Assembly (NCBI GenBank): GCA_021846965.1
Contig: JAJZWA010000042.1
Coordinates: 1 to 32,598, forward strand
DNA length: 32,598 bases
Reading direction: 5' to 3'
From: Pseudomonadota bacterium
GTDB taxonomy: Bacteria > Pseudomonadota > Gammaproteobacteria > Burkholderiales > Burkholderiaceae_C
Every line of letters begins with the position of its first letter. The first letter of the stretch is position 1. The notes beneath the pieces are model-generated. The model saw only the letters and a program-made list of their open reading frames with translations. It did not search any database and was not told where the DNA came from. Position numbers and translations under genes: made by a program. Positions 1-7,612 of the stretch are shown here, in pieces.

Positions 1-93
1 TGGCGGAGACGGTGGGATTCGAACCCACGATGCGGCTCTACACCGCATACTCCCTTAGCAGGGGAGCACCTTCGGCCTCTCGGTCACGTCTCC
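1..93 (-). tRNA. tRNA-Ser (anticodon GCU)
   Basis: Read on the minus strand, the segment folds as a class II tRNA. The acceptor stem GGAGACG pairs with CGTCTCC. The T-arm is GGTTCGAATCC, there is a long variable arm, and CCA is encoded at the 3' end. The anticodon GCT lies at plus positions 57-59 inside the loop CTGCTAA, so it reads AGC/AGU serine codons. The long variable arm is what is expected of tRNA-Ser. The gene is complete, and its CCA end coincides with the first base of the window. It is transcribed away from tatD. Confidence 0.96.
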
Positions 94-181
94 GTATGCG
101 CTCGCGCGGGAGGCTCGAGCACGAGCACCTGCAGCACAATACAGCCATCCATTATTGCACACCCGGCGAGGCTTCCCGCTC

Positions 182-1021
182 ATGTGGATCGACACCCATG
201 CCCATCTCGACGCCGCCGAGCTCGCCCCGGGACGCGAGGCCATGCTCGAGCGCGCCGCGCGCGCAGGGGTCGGTTGCGTGGTGGTGCCGGCGGTGGAGCC
301 GGCGAATTTCGCCGCGGTGCGCGAGCTGGCCCATGCGCATGGCCACGCCTATGCGCTGGGCGTGCACCCGCTGTACGTGGGGCGCCAGCGCCGCGAGGAC
401 CTGCTCCTGTTGCGCGAGGAGTTGCGCCTACGCATCGATGATCCGCGCCTGGTGGCCGTGGGCGAGATCGGACTCGACCATTTCGTCGAGCAGGACGCTG
501 CCGCGCGCGCGGAGCAGGCCTGGTGGCTGGATCGGCAACTGGAGCTGGCCACCGAGTTCGGGCTGCCGGTGCTGCTGCACGTGCGCCGCGCGCAGGACGC
601 GGTGGCCGCGGCCCTGCGGCGCCGCGCCTGGGGGGCCTGGGGGCAGGGGGGCATTGCCCACGCCTTCAACGGCAGCGAGCAGCAGGCGCAGGCCTTCCTG
701 GCCCTGGGGCTGTGCCTGGGATTCGGCGGCACCCTGAGTTTCGAGCGCTCGCGCAACATCCGGCGCCTGGCGCAGGGCCTGCCCGCCCAGGCCCTGGTGC
801 TGGAGACCGATGCGCCCGACATGGCCCCGCAGTGGATCGCCCATGGTTCCGAAGCCCGCCCCAACGAGCCGGCCGAACTGCCTCGCATCGGGGCGGTGCT
901 GGCCGGACTGCGCGCCTGGACCCCCGAACACACCGCCGCGGTGACGGGGGCCAACGCGCGGCGCGTGCTGCCGCGCCTGCGCGTGCTGCTCGAGGGCGCG
1001 GGCGCGCCGCGGCCGGCTTGA
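182..1021 (+). CDS. tatD: TatD-family metal-dependent hydrolase (DNase)
   Basis: 279 residues. TatD-family proteins are TIM-barrel metalloenzymes of the amidohydrolase fold, described as 3'-5' exonucleases or deoxyribonucleases acting in DNA repair and RNA turnover. The metal-binding signature DTHAH is at residues 4-8. The family motifs GEIGLD, HVRRA, HAFNGS and ETDAPDM follow in the usual order. In the motif normally written H-C/S-F-x-G the protein has HAFNG, so Cys/Ser is Ala. I chose the ATG at 182 because it places DTHAH at the extreme N-terminus, as in relatives; an in-frame ATG at 155 would add nine unsupported residues. The TGA stop lies inside the -35 element of the htpG promoter. The family is clear, but the exact paralogue (TatD, YcfH or YjjV type) cannot be decided here. 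Confidence 0.9.
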   Translation: MWIDTHAHLDAAELAPGREAMLERAARAGVGCVVVPAVEPANFAAVRELAHAHGHAYALGVHPLYVGRQRREDLLLLREELRLRIDDPRLVAVGEIGLDHFVEQDAAARAEQAWWLDRQLELATEFGLPVLLHVRRAQDAVAAALRRRAWGAWGQGGIAHAFNGSEQQAQAFLALGLCLGFGGTLSFERSRNIRRLAQGLPAQALVLETDAPDMAPQWIAHGSEARPNEPAELPRIGAVLAGLRAWTPEHTAAVTGANARRVLPRLRVLLEGAGAPRPA

Positions 1022-1044
1022 AATCCGGCGTGGCGCCCCCATCT
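1017..1044 (+). promoter_or_regulatory. Sigma-32 (heat-shock) promoter of htpG
   Basis: CTTGAAA at 1017-1023 and CCCCATCT at 1037-1044 are separated by 13 nt. This matches the RpoH consensus CTTGAAA-N13-17-CCCCATnT at every specified base. The -35 element contains the TGA stop of tatD. Transcription should start near 1051, giving a leader of about 115 nt before htpG. The perfect match directly upstream of an Hsp90 gene makes this a high-confidence call without experimental data. Confidence 0.88.
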
Positions 1045-1165
1045 GCGGCGCAACGAGGCCGAGGCCGCTCGCCCGGGTTCCCGGGCGCGTCGACGGCGCC
1101 CTCTTGCCATCACCTTCCCCTTCCTGTCGTTCTGTCCCTGTTTTCCTGTTCCCGAGCTGCCCACC

Positions 1166-3136
1166 ATGAGCACAACCACCCAGAATCCGCCGCAGGCCGG
1201 CGCGTCGCATACCCATGCCTTCCAGGCCGAGGTGCGGCAACTGCTGCACCTGGTCGCGCATTCCCTGTACTCCAACCGGGACATCTTCCTGCGTGAACTC
1301 GTCTCCAATGCCTCGGACGCCTGCGACAAGCTGCGCTACCTGGCCATCGACGACAGCGCGCTGTGGGAAGGCGACTCGGAACTGCGCATCCGCATCGATT
1401 TCGATCCCGAGGCGCGTACCCTCACGGTCAGCGACAACGGCATCGGACTGTCCATGGAGGACGCCATCGAGCACCTGGGCACGATCGCCAAGTCGGGCAC
1501 CCGCGAGTTCATGCAGCGCCTGGGCGAGGAGCGCAAGGCCGACGCCAGCCTGATCGGCCAGTTCGGCGTGGGCTTCTACTCCGGCTTCATCGTCGCCGAT
1601 CGCATCGTGGTGCAGAGCCGCCGCGCGGGCCTGCCGGCCTCCCAGGGGGTGCGCTGGTCCTCGGACGGTACCGGTGAGTTCAGCGTCGAGGCCATCGAGC
1701 GCGCGGGCCGCGGCACCGACGTGATCCTGCACCTGCGCGCCGACGCCGAGGATCAGCAGTTCAGCGACTTGCTGGCGCAGTGGAAGCTCAAGAGCATCAT
1801 CGGGCGCTACTCCGACCACATCTCCCTGCCCATCGAGATGCGCAAGCGCGAGTGGGATGCCGAGAACAAGCAGGACGTGGTGCGCGACGAGTGGGAGCAG
1901 GTGAACAAGGCGGCCGCGCTGTGGGCGCGGCCCAAGTCCGAGCTCGACGAGCAGCAGTACGTCGACTTCTACAAGCAGATCGCGCATGACGACCAGGCTC
2001 CGCTGGCCTGGACCCACAACCGCGTGGAGGGGCGCAGCGAGTACACGCAATTGCTCTACGTGCCGGCCAAGGCTCCCTTCGACCTGTACAACCGCGACAG
2101 CCAGGCCGGGGTCAAGCTGTACGTCAAGCGCGTATTCATCCTCGACGATGCCAGCAGCCTGCTGCCCGGCTACCTGCGTTTCGTGCGCGGCGTGATCGAC
2201 AGCGCGGACCTGCCCCTGAACGTGTCGCGCGAGCTGCTGCAGGAAAGCCGCGACATGCGCGCCATCCGCGACGGCAGCACGCGTCGCGTGCTGCAGATGC
2301 TCGAGGACATGGCCGGCAGCGAGGACCAGGCCCAGCGCGACAAGTACGCGAGTTTCTGGAGCGAGTTCGGGCAGGTGCTCAAGGAGGGCGTGGGCGAGGA
2401 CTTCGCCAACCGGGAGCGCCTGGCCGGGCTGCTGCGCTTCGCCTCCACGCACAAGGACTCCGACGAGCAGGATGTCACCCTGGCCGACTACGTGGCCCGC
2501 ATGAAACCCGAGCAGACGGCCATCTACTACGTCACCGCCGACAATGCGCGCGCCGCGCGCTCGAGCCCGCAGCTGGAGATGTTCCGGCGCAAGGGGGTCG
2601 AGGTGCTGCTGCTGACCGATCGAGTCGATGAATGGATGCTGGGCTCGCTGCACGAGTTCGGCGGCAAGCCGTTGCAATCGGTGGCCCGGGGAGGCGCCGA
2701 CCTGGGGGCCTTGCAGGACGAGCAGGACAAGCGCCAGGCCGAGGAGGCCGCGCAGGCCTTCAAGGACCTGCTGGAGCGCATGAAGGCCGCGCTGCAGGGG
2801 CTGGCCAAGGACGTGCGCATCAGCTCGCGCCTGGTCGAGTCACCGGCCTGCCTGGTGGCCGACGAGGGCGAGCTCAGCTCGCACCTGGCGCGCCTGCTGC
2901 GCCAGGCCGGCCAGCAGGCTCCGCGCTCCGAGCCGATCCTGGAAATCAACCCCGAGCACGAGCTGGTCAAGCGCCTGCAGGCGCAGGCCGCGGCGGGCGA
3001 GGCGCAGGCCGAGGCCTTCACCGAACTCAGCCGCATCCTGTTCGACCAGGCGCTGCTGGCCGAGGGGGGGCTGCCGGAGGATCCCGCCGCCTACGTGCAG
3101 CGGGTCAACCGCTGGCTGCTGCGCGCGGTGGCCTGA
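1166..3136 (+). CDS. htpG: Molecular chaperone HtpG (Hsp90)
   Basis: 656 residues, slightly longer than the usual bacterial HtpG of about 625-640, mainly through a polar N-terminal tail of some 15 residues. HtpG is the cytoplasmic ATP-dependent Hsp90 homodimer that remodels client proteins with DnaK. The GHKL ATP site is complete: [14 protein letters not shown] at 44-57, DNGIG at 90-94 and [11 protein letters not shown] at 131-141. The middle domain carries the client/ATP-loop segment [13 protein letters not shown]. The C-terminal dimerisation domain follows to the end. Expression should be heat-inducible from the sigma-32 promoter at 1017-1044. The start has no Shine-Dalgarno sequence; the preceding 60 nt are pyrimidine-rich. 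ATG 1166 is the only ATG that keeps the whole GHKL domain with little extra sequence. Confidence 0.98.
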   Translation: MSTTTQNPPQAGASHTHAFQAEVRQLLHLVAHSLYSNRDIFLRELVSNASDACDKLRYLAIDDSALWEGDSELRIRIDFDPEARTLTVSDNGIGLSMEDAIEHLGTIAKSGTREFMQRLGEERKADASLIGQFGVGFYSGFIVADRIVVQSRRAGLPASQGVRWSSDGTGEFSVEAIERAGRGTDVILHLRADAEDQQFSDLLAQWKLKSIIGRYSDHISLPIEMRKREWDAENKQDVVRDEWEQVNKAAALWARPKSELDEQQYVDFYKQIAHDDQAPLAWTHNRVEGRSEYTQLLYVPAKAPFDLYNRDSQAGVKLYVKRVFILDDASSLLPGYLRFVRGVIDSADLPLNVSRELLQESRDMRAIRDGSTRRVLQMLEDMAGSEDQAQRDKYASFWSEFGQVLKEGVGEDFANRERLAGLLRFASTHKDSDEQDVTLADYVARMKPEQTAIYYVTADNARAARSSPQLEMFRRKGVEVLLLTDRVDEWMLGSLHEFGGKPLQSVARGGADLGALQDEQDKRQAEEAAQAFKDLLERMKAALQGLAKDVRISSRLVESPACLVADEGELSSHLARLLRQAGQQAPRSEPILEINPEHELVKRLQAQAAAGEAQAEAFTELSRILFDQALLAEGGLPEDPAAYVQRVNRWLLRAVA

Positions 3137-3143
3137 GGCTGGA

Positions 3144-3171
3144 TGTCCTGGGCGCGCCAGCGCTCAGGACA
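3144..3171. terminator. Stem-loop between convergent htpG and the CobD/CbiB-family gene
   Basis: The perfect 7-bp inverted repeat TGTCCTG / CAGGACA encloses a GC-rich 14-nt loop that is itself partly palindromic (GGCGCGCC). It lies between two converging genes and covers the last codon region of the minus-strand gene. There is no T-run on either side, so intrinsic termination is uncertain. It may instead protect 3' ends. Confidence 0.35.
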
Positions 3172-4135
3172 CCCACATGGTGATGGTGACCACGGCCAGC
3201 AGCAGCATCCACAGCAGCACCGAGCGCCACACCAGTCCGACCACGCTGCGCAGGTGCCCGGGCTGGGGCACGGCCCCGGGCATCTGCGGGGCCATCAGGG
3301 GTTCGGCGTCGATGGCCTCGCCCCAGCTGTGCTCGCCGGGTTCCGGGCCTTCGGGAGCCACCGGGTTCGCGGTTGCGCCCAGGCGGATGCCCACCGCGCC
3401 CGCGGCCGACGCGAGCATGGCGCCGGTATTGCTGTCGGGCCACAGGCGCGCGTAGTTGCGCCACATATCGGCCGCTTCCTCGAAATTGCCCACCACCGCG
3501 TAGCCCACCGCGGTCAGGCGCGCGGGCAGCCAGTCGAGCACGAAAAAGGCGCGGCTGGCGAACTCGCGCAGCCAGGGGCTGGCCTCGGAGCCGCTGGAGT
3601 TCCACTTGCCGGCGGTGAATTCGGCCATGCGGTAGAGCACGGCGCCGGCCGGGCCCAGTGGAAGCAGGAACCAGAAGAACACGCCGAGCACGTAGCGCTG
3701 CGCGGCCACCAGCGCATGCTCGATGGTCTGCTGGATCACGTCGTCGGCCGACATCTCCAGCGTGTCCAGGGATTTCCACTGGCGCAGGATGGCGCGCGCG
3801 CCGGGAACGTCCCCACGGTTCAACGCATCGCTGATGTCCGTGAAATAGTGGGAGAACTGCCGAAAGCCCAGCGTGAAGTACAGCACCGCGACATTCCACG
3901 CGAAGGCCAGCAGGACGTTCACGCGCAGCGCGGCCCAGTACACCCCCAGGGTCAGCAGGGCCGGCAGCACCACCGCGATGAACCAGGCGGCCAGGCCGTG
4001 GCGGCGCTCGCCGGCGTCGAAATTGCGCGACGCGAAGTCGGCGACCCAGGTGCGCAGGGTGTAGACCAGGCTCAGGCGCCCGAGGGGCTTGACCTGTTCC
4101 AGCAGCAACGACAGCAGGACGGAGAAGAACGCCAT
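3164..4135 (-). CDS. CobD/CbiB-family membrane protein
   Basis: 323 residues. The protein resembles the CobD/CbiB family, whose characterised members attach aminopropanol to cobyric acid in the inner membrane, and the related AmpE group. Hydrophobic segments lie at about 48-70, 74-92, 148-165 and 300-320. The central part has family-like stretches such as KSLDTLEMSADDVIQQTIEHA and the aromatic-rich YVLGVFFWFLLPLGPAGAVLYR region, followed by WLPARLTA. No other cobalamin gene is present; the neighbour 9 nt upstream is a CoA pyrophosphatase, so the two are probably co-transcribed. Many Burkholderiales carry this divergent CbiB-like protein outside cob operons, and a true role in cobalamin synthesis is unproven. 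The alternative is an AmpE-like sensory membrane protein. Confidence 0.8.
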   Translation of the reverse strand: MAFFSVLLSLLLEQVKPLGRLSLVYTLRTWVADFASRNFDAGERRHGLAAWFIAVVLPALLTLGVYWAALRVNVLLAFAWNVAVLYFTLGFRQFSHYFTDISDALNRGDVPGARAILRQWKSLDTLEMSADDVIQQTIEHALVAAQRYVLGVFFWFLLPLGPAGAVLYRMAEFTAGKWNSSGSEASPWLREFASRAFFVLDWLPARLTAVGYAVVGNFEEAADMWRNYARLWPDSNTGAMLASAAGAVGIRLGATANPVAPEGPEPGEHSWGEAIDAEPLMAPQMPGAVPQPGHLRSVVGLVWRSVLLWMLLLAVVTITMWVS

Positions 4136-4144
4136 GTGCGCATG

Positions 4145-4906
4145 CTAAGCGATGAGCAGCCGATACAGGTTGCGGATCATCGCGGCGGTGGCGCCCCAGA
4201 TGAAGTATCGGCGTCCGCTGCGATCGTCCCGCCAGGGCATGGCGTAGAACACCCGTCGCTGCGGCTGCGCGCCACCGCCCGGGTTGTCCCAGCCGCGCAG
4301 TTCATGGTGGCTGGGGTCCATGAGAAAGGCCAGCGGGACCTCGAACACCTCGGCGACCTCGCTTTGCTGCAGGCGCCAGCGCGCGCTCGGATCGACCAGC
4401 GCCACCACCGGGGTCACCGCGAATCCGGTGATGGTGGTGTACAGGGGCATGCAGCCCAGGGTCTCGACCAGCGCGGGGGCCAGACCGATCTCCTCCTCGG
4501 CCTCGCGCAGTGCCGTGTGCACGGCGTCGCGGTCCTCCGGGTCGCGGCCGCCGCCCGGGAAGCTGATCTGCCCGGCGTGCACGGACAGCCGTGCGTCGCG
4601 CCGGGTCAGCAGCAATTGCAGCCCCTGCTCGCGCGCGACCAGGGGCACCAGCACCGAGGCCTGACGCGTGGCGCGGCGCTCGTGGACGGCCAGGTCGCCC
4701 GCGCGCTCGGGCAGCCAGTCCGAGGCGCTGCCCGGCGCGCCGGCGGCGCGCCAGCGCGCGAAGGTCTGGCGCAGCGCCTCGGGCTGCAGGCGTTGCGCAG
4801 GCACCGCGGGCAGATGCCCGTGGCGCTCCAGCACCGGGGCCTGCTCGGCCTGGGGCGTGGGCAGGGGGCCTGGGACGATCGTGGGAGGACTCGGGGGAGT
4901 GCTCAT
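4145..4906 (-). CDS. CoA pyrophosphatase (Nudix hydrolase, NudL-like)
   Basis: 253 residues. The enzyme is predicted to hydrolyse coenzyme A and its derivatives to phosphopantetheine and 3',5'-ADP. The family-specific CoA signature is visible upstream of the Nudix box: LLLTRRDARLSVHAGQ (98-113) then SFPGGGRD. The Nudix core REAEEEIGL is at 134-142. As in E. coli NudL, the first Glu of the generic Nudix consensus is not conserved. The N-terminal 60 residues are Pro/Ala-rich. I took ATG 4906 because an upstream in-frame start near 5035 would run into rplS. The ATG lies only about 10 nt beyond the T-run of the rplS terminator and has no Shine-Dalgarno, so expression may depend on read-through. 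It is followed after 9 nt by the CobD/CbiB-family gene. Confidence 0.88.
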   Translation of the reverse strand: MSTPPSPPTIVPGPLPTPQAEQAPVLERHGHLPAVPAQRLQPEALRQTFARWRAAGAPGSASDWLPERAGDLAVHERRATRQASVLVPLVAREQGLQLLLTRRDARLSVHAGQISFPGGGRDPEDRDAVHTALREAEEEIGLAPALVETLGCMPLYTTITGFAVTPVVALVDPSARWRLQQSEVAEVFEVPLAFLMDPSHHELRGWDNPGGGAQPQRRVFYAMPWRDDRSGRRYFIWGATAAMIRNLYRLLIA

Positions 4907-4914
4907 GGGGGGCA

Positions 4915-4948
4915 CCCAAAAGCAAACAGCCGACCCTGGGGTCGGCTG
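4915..4948 (-). terminator. Rho-independent terminator after rplS
   Basis: On the minus strand a perfect 9-bp stem, CAGCCGACC / GGTCGGCTG, with a 4-nt loop (plus coordinates 4927-4948) is followed by TTTGCTTTTGGG. It lies about 40 nt past the rplS stop, as expected for the end of the rpsP-rimM-trmD-rplS transcript. Confidence 0.85.
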
Positions 4949-4988
4949 CGCATCGGGCGGGATGCCGGGGGCATCGTCGCGGCGATGG

Positions 4989-5354
4989 TCAGGCCAGCTT
5001 TTCCTTGATGCGGGCCGACTTGCCGGTGCGGCCACGCAGGTAGTACAGCTTGGCGCGGCGCACGTCGCCGCGGCGCTTGACCTGGATGGAGGCGATCATC
5101 GGCGAGTACAGCTGGAAAGTACGCTCGACGCCCTCGCCGGAGGAGATCTTGCGCACGATGAAGCTGGAGTTCAGGCCGCGGTTGCTGCGTGCGATCACCA
5201 CGCCTTCGTAGGCCTGCGCGCGCTTGCGCGAGCCTTCGACCACGTTGACGTTGACCACCACGGTGTCGCCGGGGGCGAAAACGGGGATTTCCTTGCCCTG
5301 GGTCAGGCGCTGGATTTCTTCCTGCTCGAGTTGCTGGATCAGGTGGGTGCTCAT
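4989..5354 (-). CDS. rplS: 50S ribosomal protein L19
   Basis: 121 residues, typical for L19, which sits at the 30S-50S interface. The sequence is characteristic throughout: [19 protein letters not shown] in the centre, [19 protein letters not shown], then [20 protein letters not shown] and the basic tail [17 protein letters not shown] 5354 is preceded by AGGAGCC at good spacing (about 6 nt). It is the last gene of the rpsP operon, separated from trmD by 208 nt that hold a possible internal promoter and leader, and is followed by an intrinsic terminator. Confidence 0.98.
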   Translation of the reverse strand: MSTHLIQQLEQEEIQRLTQGKEIPVFAPGDTVVVNVNVVEGSRKRAQAYEGVVIARSNRGLNSSFIVRKISSGEGVERTFQLYSPMIASIQVKRRGDVRRAKLYYLRGRTGKSARIKEKLA

Positions 5355-5512
5355 GAAAGGCTCCTGGGATCTTGCGCCGCGCTGGGAATGGGTTTCGCCG
5401 GGATGTGCACGGAGCGTCGGTCTTCCCGGGGCTTACCCTTCGGGGCTACCGATGCCTGCCGCGCGCAGCCCGCGGGTTGTTGTGCCGGGCAGAGGATCGC
5501 GAAAAACGCTCA

Positions 5513-5541
5513 AGTATACCCCAAGCGCGCGGGGATCCCCC
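5513..5541 (-). promoter_or_regulatory. Candidate internal promoter and leader for rplS
   Basis: On the minus strand TATACT (plus 5513-5518) is a good -10 box in the otherwise GC-rich trmD-rplS gap. The -35 is weak: TTGGGG, about 19 nt upstream. A start near 5506 would give rplS its own leader of about 150 nt. That leader holds the near-repeat TAGCCCCGAAGGG / TAAGCCCCGGGAAG, flanked by CGGT and ACCG, which can fold. Confidence 0.4.
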
Positions 5542-5562
5542 AATCCTGCGGGGGCGGGTCGT

Positions 5563-6393
5563 TCAGTCGGCCGCGGAGGGGGCGGCGGAGGGGGTGGCGG
5601 GGGTGGCGGAGGGCGCTGCTCCGGCCTGCCCGGCGTCACGTGCCCGCAATTCGGCCAGCATGCGCAGGTCCTGGCGGTCCAGGCGTCCCGCGCGCTCGAG
5701 TTCCAGCACCAGCTCGGGGCGCCTGCGCCAGCTCAGCTCGAGCATGCGGTCGCGGCGCCAGCGCGCGATGCGCGCATGATCACCGCCCATCAGCACCTGC
5801 GGCACCTCGCGGGTCTCGAAAAGCGGAGGGCGGGTGTAGTGGGGGCAGTCCAGCAGCCCGTCGGAGAAACTGTCCTGTTGCGCCGACAGCTCATCGCCCA
5901 GCACGCCGGGCAGCAGCCGGGCGACCGCGTCCAGCAGGGCCATGGCCGGGATCTCGCCGCCCGAAAGCACGAAATCGCCCAGGCTGATCTCCTCGTCCAC
6001 GTGGAGGTCGATGAAGCGCTGGTCGACCCCTTCATAGCGCCCGCAAACCAGCACGGCCCCCTCGGAAGCCGCCAGGCGCTGCACCTCGGGCTGGCGCAGC
6101 ACGCGGCCGGCGGGGCTGAACAAGAGCACGGGAGCCGCCCCCAGCCCGGCGCCGGCGCGCGCGGACTGCGCGGCACGAAGCGCACCCAGCAGCGGTTCGG
6201 CCAGCATCACCATGCCCGGGCCGCCGCCATAGGGGCGGTCGTCCACGCTGCGGTGCGCGCCGCTGGCATGGTCGCGTGGATTCCAGGTGTGCAATTGCAG
6301 CGCCCCGCTGTCGAAGGCGCGGCGGCAGATGCCCTGGCTGCGCAGCGGCTCGAAGTAGCCGGCGAACAGCGTGAGGACGTCGAAGCGCGGCAT
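5563..6393 (-). CDS. trmD: tRNA (guanine-37-N1)-methyltransferase TrmD
   Basis: 276 residues; E. coli TrmD has 255. The SPOUT enzyme uses S-adenosylmethionine to make m1G37 in tRNAs, which prevents +1 frameshifting. The AdoMet-binding trefoil-knot motifs are intact: [11 protein letters not shown] (51-61), CGRYEGVD (117-124), [13 protein letters not shown] (135-147) and [16 protein letters not shown] (174-189). The last 20 or so residues are a low-complexity Ala/Pro/Ser/Thr tail, coded by an imperfect GGCGGAGGG-type repeat, which the catalytic fold does not need. It lies 9 nt downstream of rimM in the rpsP operon. Confidence 0.98.
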   Translation of the reverse strand: MPRFDVLTLFAGYFEPLRSQGICRRAFDSGALQLHTWNPRDHASGAHRSVDDRPYGGGPGMVMLAEPLLGALRAAQSARAGAGLGAAPVLLFSPAGRVLRQPEVQRLAASEGAVLVCGRYEGVDQRFIDLHVDEEISLGDFVLSGGEIPAMALLDAVARLLPGVLGDELSAQQDSFSDGLLDCPHYTRPPLFETREVPQVLMGGDHARIARWRRDRMLELSWRRRPELVLELERAGRLDRQDLRMLAELRARDAGQAGAAPSATPATPSAAPSAAD

Positions 6394-6402
6394 CGACCCG
6401 GC

Positions 6403-7080
6403 TCAGTCGTAGTCCGGCTGCCAGTCGGCCACGATGCGCCGGGCCTGCAGGTCGACCGAGACGATGTAGGCGTCAACGAAGGGAATCAGTCGCTCGGCCC
6501 CCTGGGCGGATGTCGACGATTCGGGGCGCCGCAGGCGCAGCACGGATTGCGCGCCGCTGTCGAGCAGTCCCAGTACGCGGCCCAGGGCCACGCCTTCGCG
6601 GTTGCTCACCTCGCAGCCGATCAGGTCGACCCAGTAGAACTCGTCTTCCGCGGGGGGCGGAAAATCCTCCCGCCGCAGATGGATGCTCCATCCCTTGAGG
6701 GCTTCGGCCTGGTCGCGTCCGGCAATGCCCTCCAGCAGCGCCACCACGCTCTGGCCGTGTCGGCGCGCCAGGCGCCGGGGCAGTTCCAGGCGCTGCTCGC
6801 TGCCGCGCAGCGGGGGGGCCTGCAACCACCAGGTGGGGGCCTTGAGCAAGGCGGCCGGCTCGGTCGCGTCGGGGGCGACCTTGATCCAGCCTCGGGTGCC
6901 CCAGGCGTCGAGCACGTGGCCCACTTCGATCAGGCCCTCCGGCCAGGGCGCCGCGGGCGCCGGAGCGCTGGCGCCGGGCTGGGCCGCGCCGGGCTGGGCC
7001 GGCGGCGAGCTCTTGCGCGGGACGGGGCTCATCGCGTCTGGCACGGCCGCGACAGGGCGCGGCCGCGTCGAACCGGGCAT
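6403..7080 (-). CDS. rimM: 16S rRNA processing / 30S maturation factor RimM
   Basis: 225 residues from the ATG whose first base is also the last base of the rpsP TGA stop (TGATG), an arrangement that favours translational coupling. RimM binds S19 and the 16S 3' domain during 30S assembly. Residues 45 onward match the RimM N-domain (EGLIEVGHVLDAWGTRGWIK). The C-terminal half is the PRC barrel, with EDEFYWVDLIGCEV and the end LIPFVDAYIVSVDLQAR. The first 45 residues are Pro/Ala-rich and not part of the fold; an in-frame ATG at 7032 (MSPVPRK) is a possible alternative start. Confidence 0.95.
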   Translation of the reverse strand: MPGSTRPRPVAAVPDAMSPVPRKSSPPAQPGAAQPGASAPAPAAPWPEGLIEVGHVLDAWGTRGWIKVAPDATEPAALLKAPTWWLQAPPLRGSEQRLELPRRLARRHGQSVVALLEGIAGRDQAEALKGWSIHLRREDFPPPAEDEFYWVDLIGCEVSNREGVALGRVLGLLDSGAQSVLRLRRPESSTSAQGAERLIPFVDAYIVSVDLQARRIVADWQPDYD

Positions 7081-7355
7081 CAGGCCGCGGCGGCGGCCGT
7101 CTGCTGGGCCGGTTGCTTGGCCTGTTGCTTGACCAGGCGCTGCACGGTGTCCGACAGCTGGGCGCCGACGCCGGTCCAGTACTGCAGGCGCTCCAGCGAC
7201 ACGCGCAGGCCTTCTTCCTGGCCGCGGGCGACCGGGTTGTAGAAGCCCAGGCGCTCGATGTAGCGTCCGTCGCGGCGGTTGCGCGAGTCGGTGGCGACGA
7301 TGTGATAGAACGGGCGGCCCTTGGCGCCGGCGCGGGACAGACGAATGACGACCAT
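7080..7355 (-). CDS. rpsP: 30S ribosomal protein S16
   Basis: 91 residues, normal S16 length. The N-terminus [20 protein letters not shown] and the motifs [19 protein letters not shown] and [19 protein letters not shown] are diagnostic. The C-terminus is a short Gln/Ala tail. ATG 7355 is preceded by GCAGGAATT, an acceptable Shine-Dalgarno. Upstream in-frame codons run through the decamer repeat and are not S16-like. It is the first gene of rpsP-rimM-trmD-rplS, with a leader of about 190 nt from the TATAAT box at 7554-7559. Confidence 0.98.
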   Translation of the reverse strand: MVVIRLSRAGAKGRPFYHIVATDSRNRRDGRYIERLGFYNPVARGQEEGLRVSLERLQYWTGVGAQLSDTVQRLVKQQAKQPAQQTAAAAA

Positions 7356-7410
7356 GATCGGAATTCCTGCGATTGCTTCGAATCGGTTGCTGCGAGAATT
7401 GCAGCGCTCG

Positions 7411-7477
7411 GCTGCGTTGTGCTGCGTTGTGCTGCTTGGTGCGGCTAGCTGCGGCTTGGTGCTGCGTTGTGCTGCGG
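7411..7477. repeat. 10-bp tandem repeat in the rpsP leader
   Basis: Seven consecutive in-register decamers on the plus strand: GCTGCGTTGT, GCTGCGTTGT, GCTGCTTGGT, GCGGCTAGCT, GCGGCTTGGT, GCTGCGTTGT and a partial GCTGCGG. Three are identical and the others differ by a few bases. A weaker eighth unit, GCAGCGCTCG, adjoins at 7401. In the rpsP transcript the unit reads ACAACGCAGC. It lies between the candidate -10 box (7554) and the rpsP start (7355), outside any gene. Confidence 0.85.
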
Positions 7478-7553
7478 GAAATCGGTAGCCCCGGGAGATC
7501 CTGCCTGAGTGCCTTGCATCCTGCGTGCAGGCAAGCTCGCCGGGAAACATTTC

Positions 7554-7559
7554 ATTATA
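7554..7559 (-). promoter_or_regulatory. Candidate promoter (-10 box) of the rpsP operon
   Basis: A perfect TATAAT is read on the minus strand in the gap between folK and rpsP. No convincing -35 hexamer is seen at 16-18 nt. A transcription start near 7547 would give a leader of about 190 nt containing the decamer repeat. Confidence 0.5.
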
Positions 7560-7612
7560 GCCTCAAGCTGGCGCGACTCCCGGATTCCTGCGCCGGGCCG
7601 ATCGCGCGGGCC

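Noticed and set aside
1..93. tRNA gene as an integration site for a genomic island
   Set aside because: No integrase, direct repeat of the tRNA 3' end or accessory genes are visible on the side present in the window; the other side is outside it.
428..2677. Long open frame (749 codons) on the minus strand opposite tatD and htpG
   Set aside because: Mirror frame of GC-rich coding DNA; rich in His/Gln/Leu/Ala with no domain, while the plus-strand genes are unmistakable.
3143..5008. 621-codon plus-strand frame opposite the CobD/CbiB and CoA-pyrophosphatase genes
   Set aside because: His/Gln/Gly/Arg-rich shadow protein with no recognisable motif, antisense to two well-supported genes.
5224..7242. 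672-codon plus-strand frame opposite rplS, trmD and rimM
   Set aside because: Antisense to certain ribosomal-operon genes; low-complexity composition and no family features.
7401..7477. CRISPR-like array
   Set aside because: Units are 10 bp and adjacent with no spacers; it is a simple tandem repeat.
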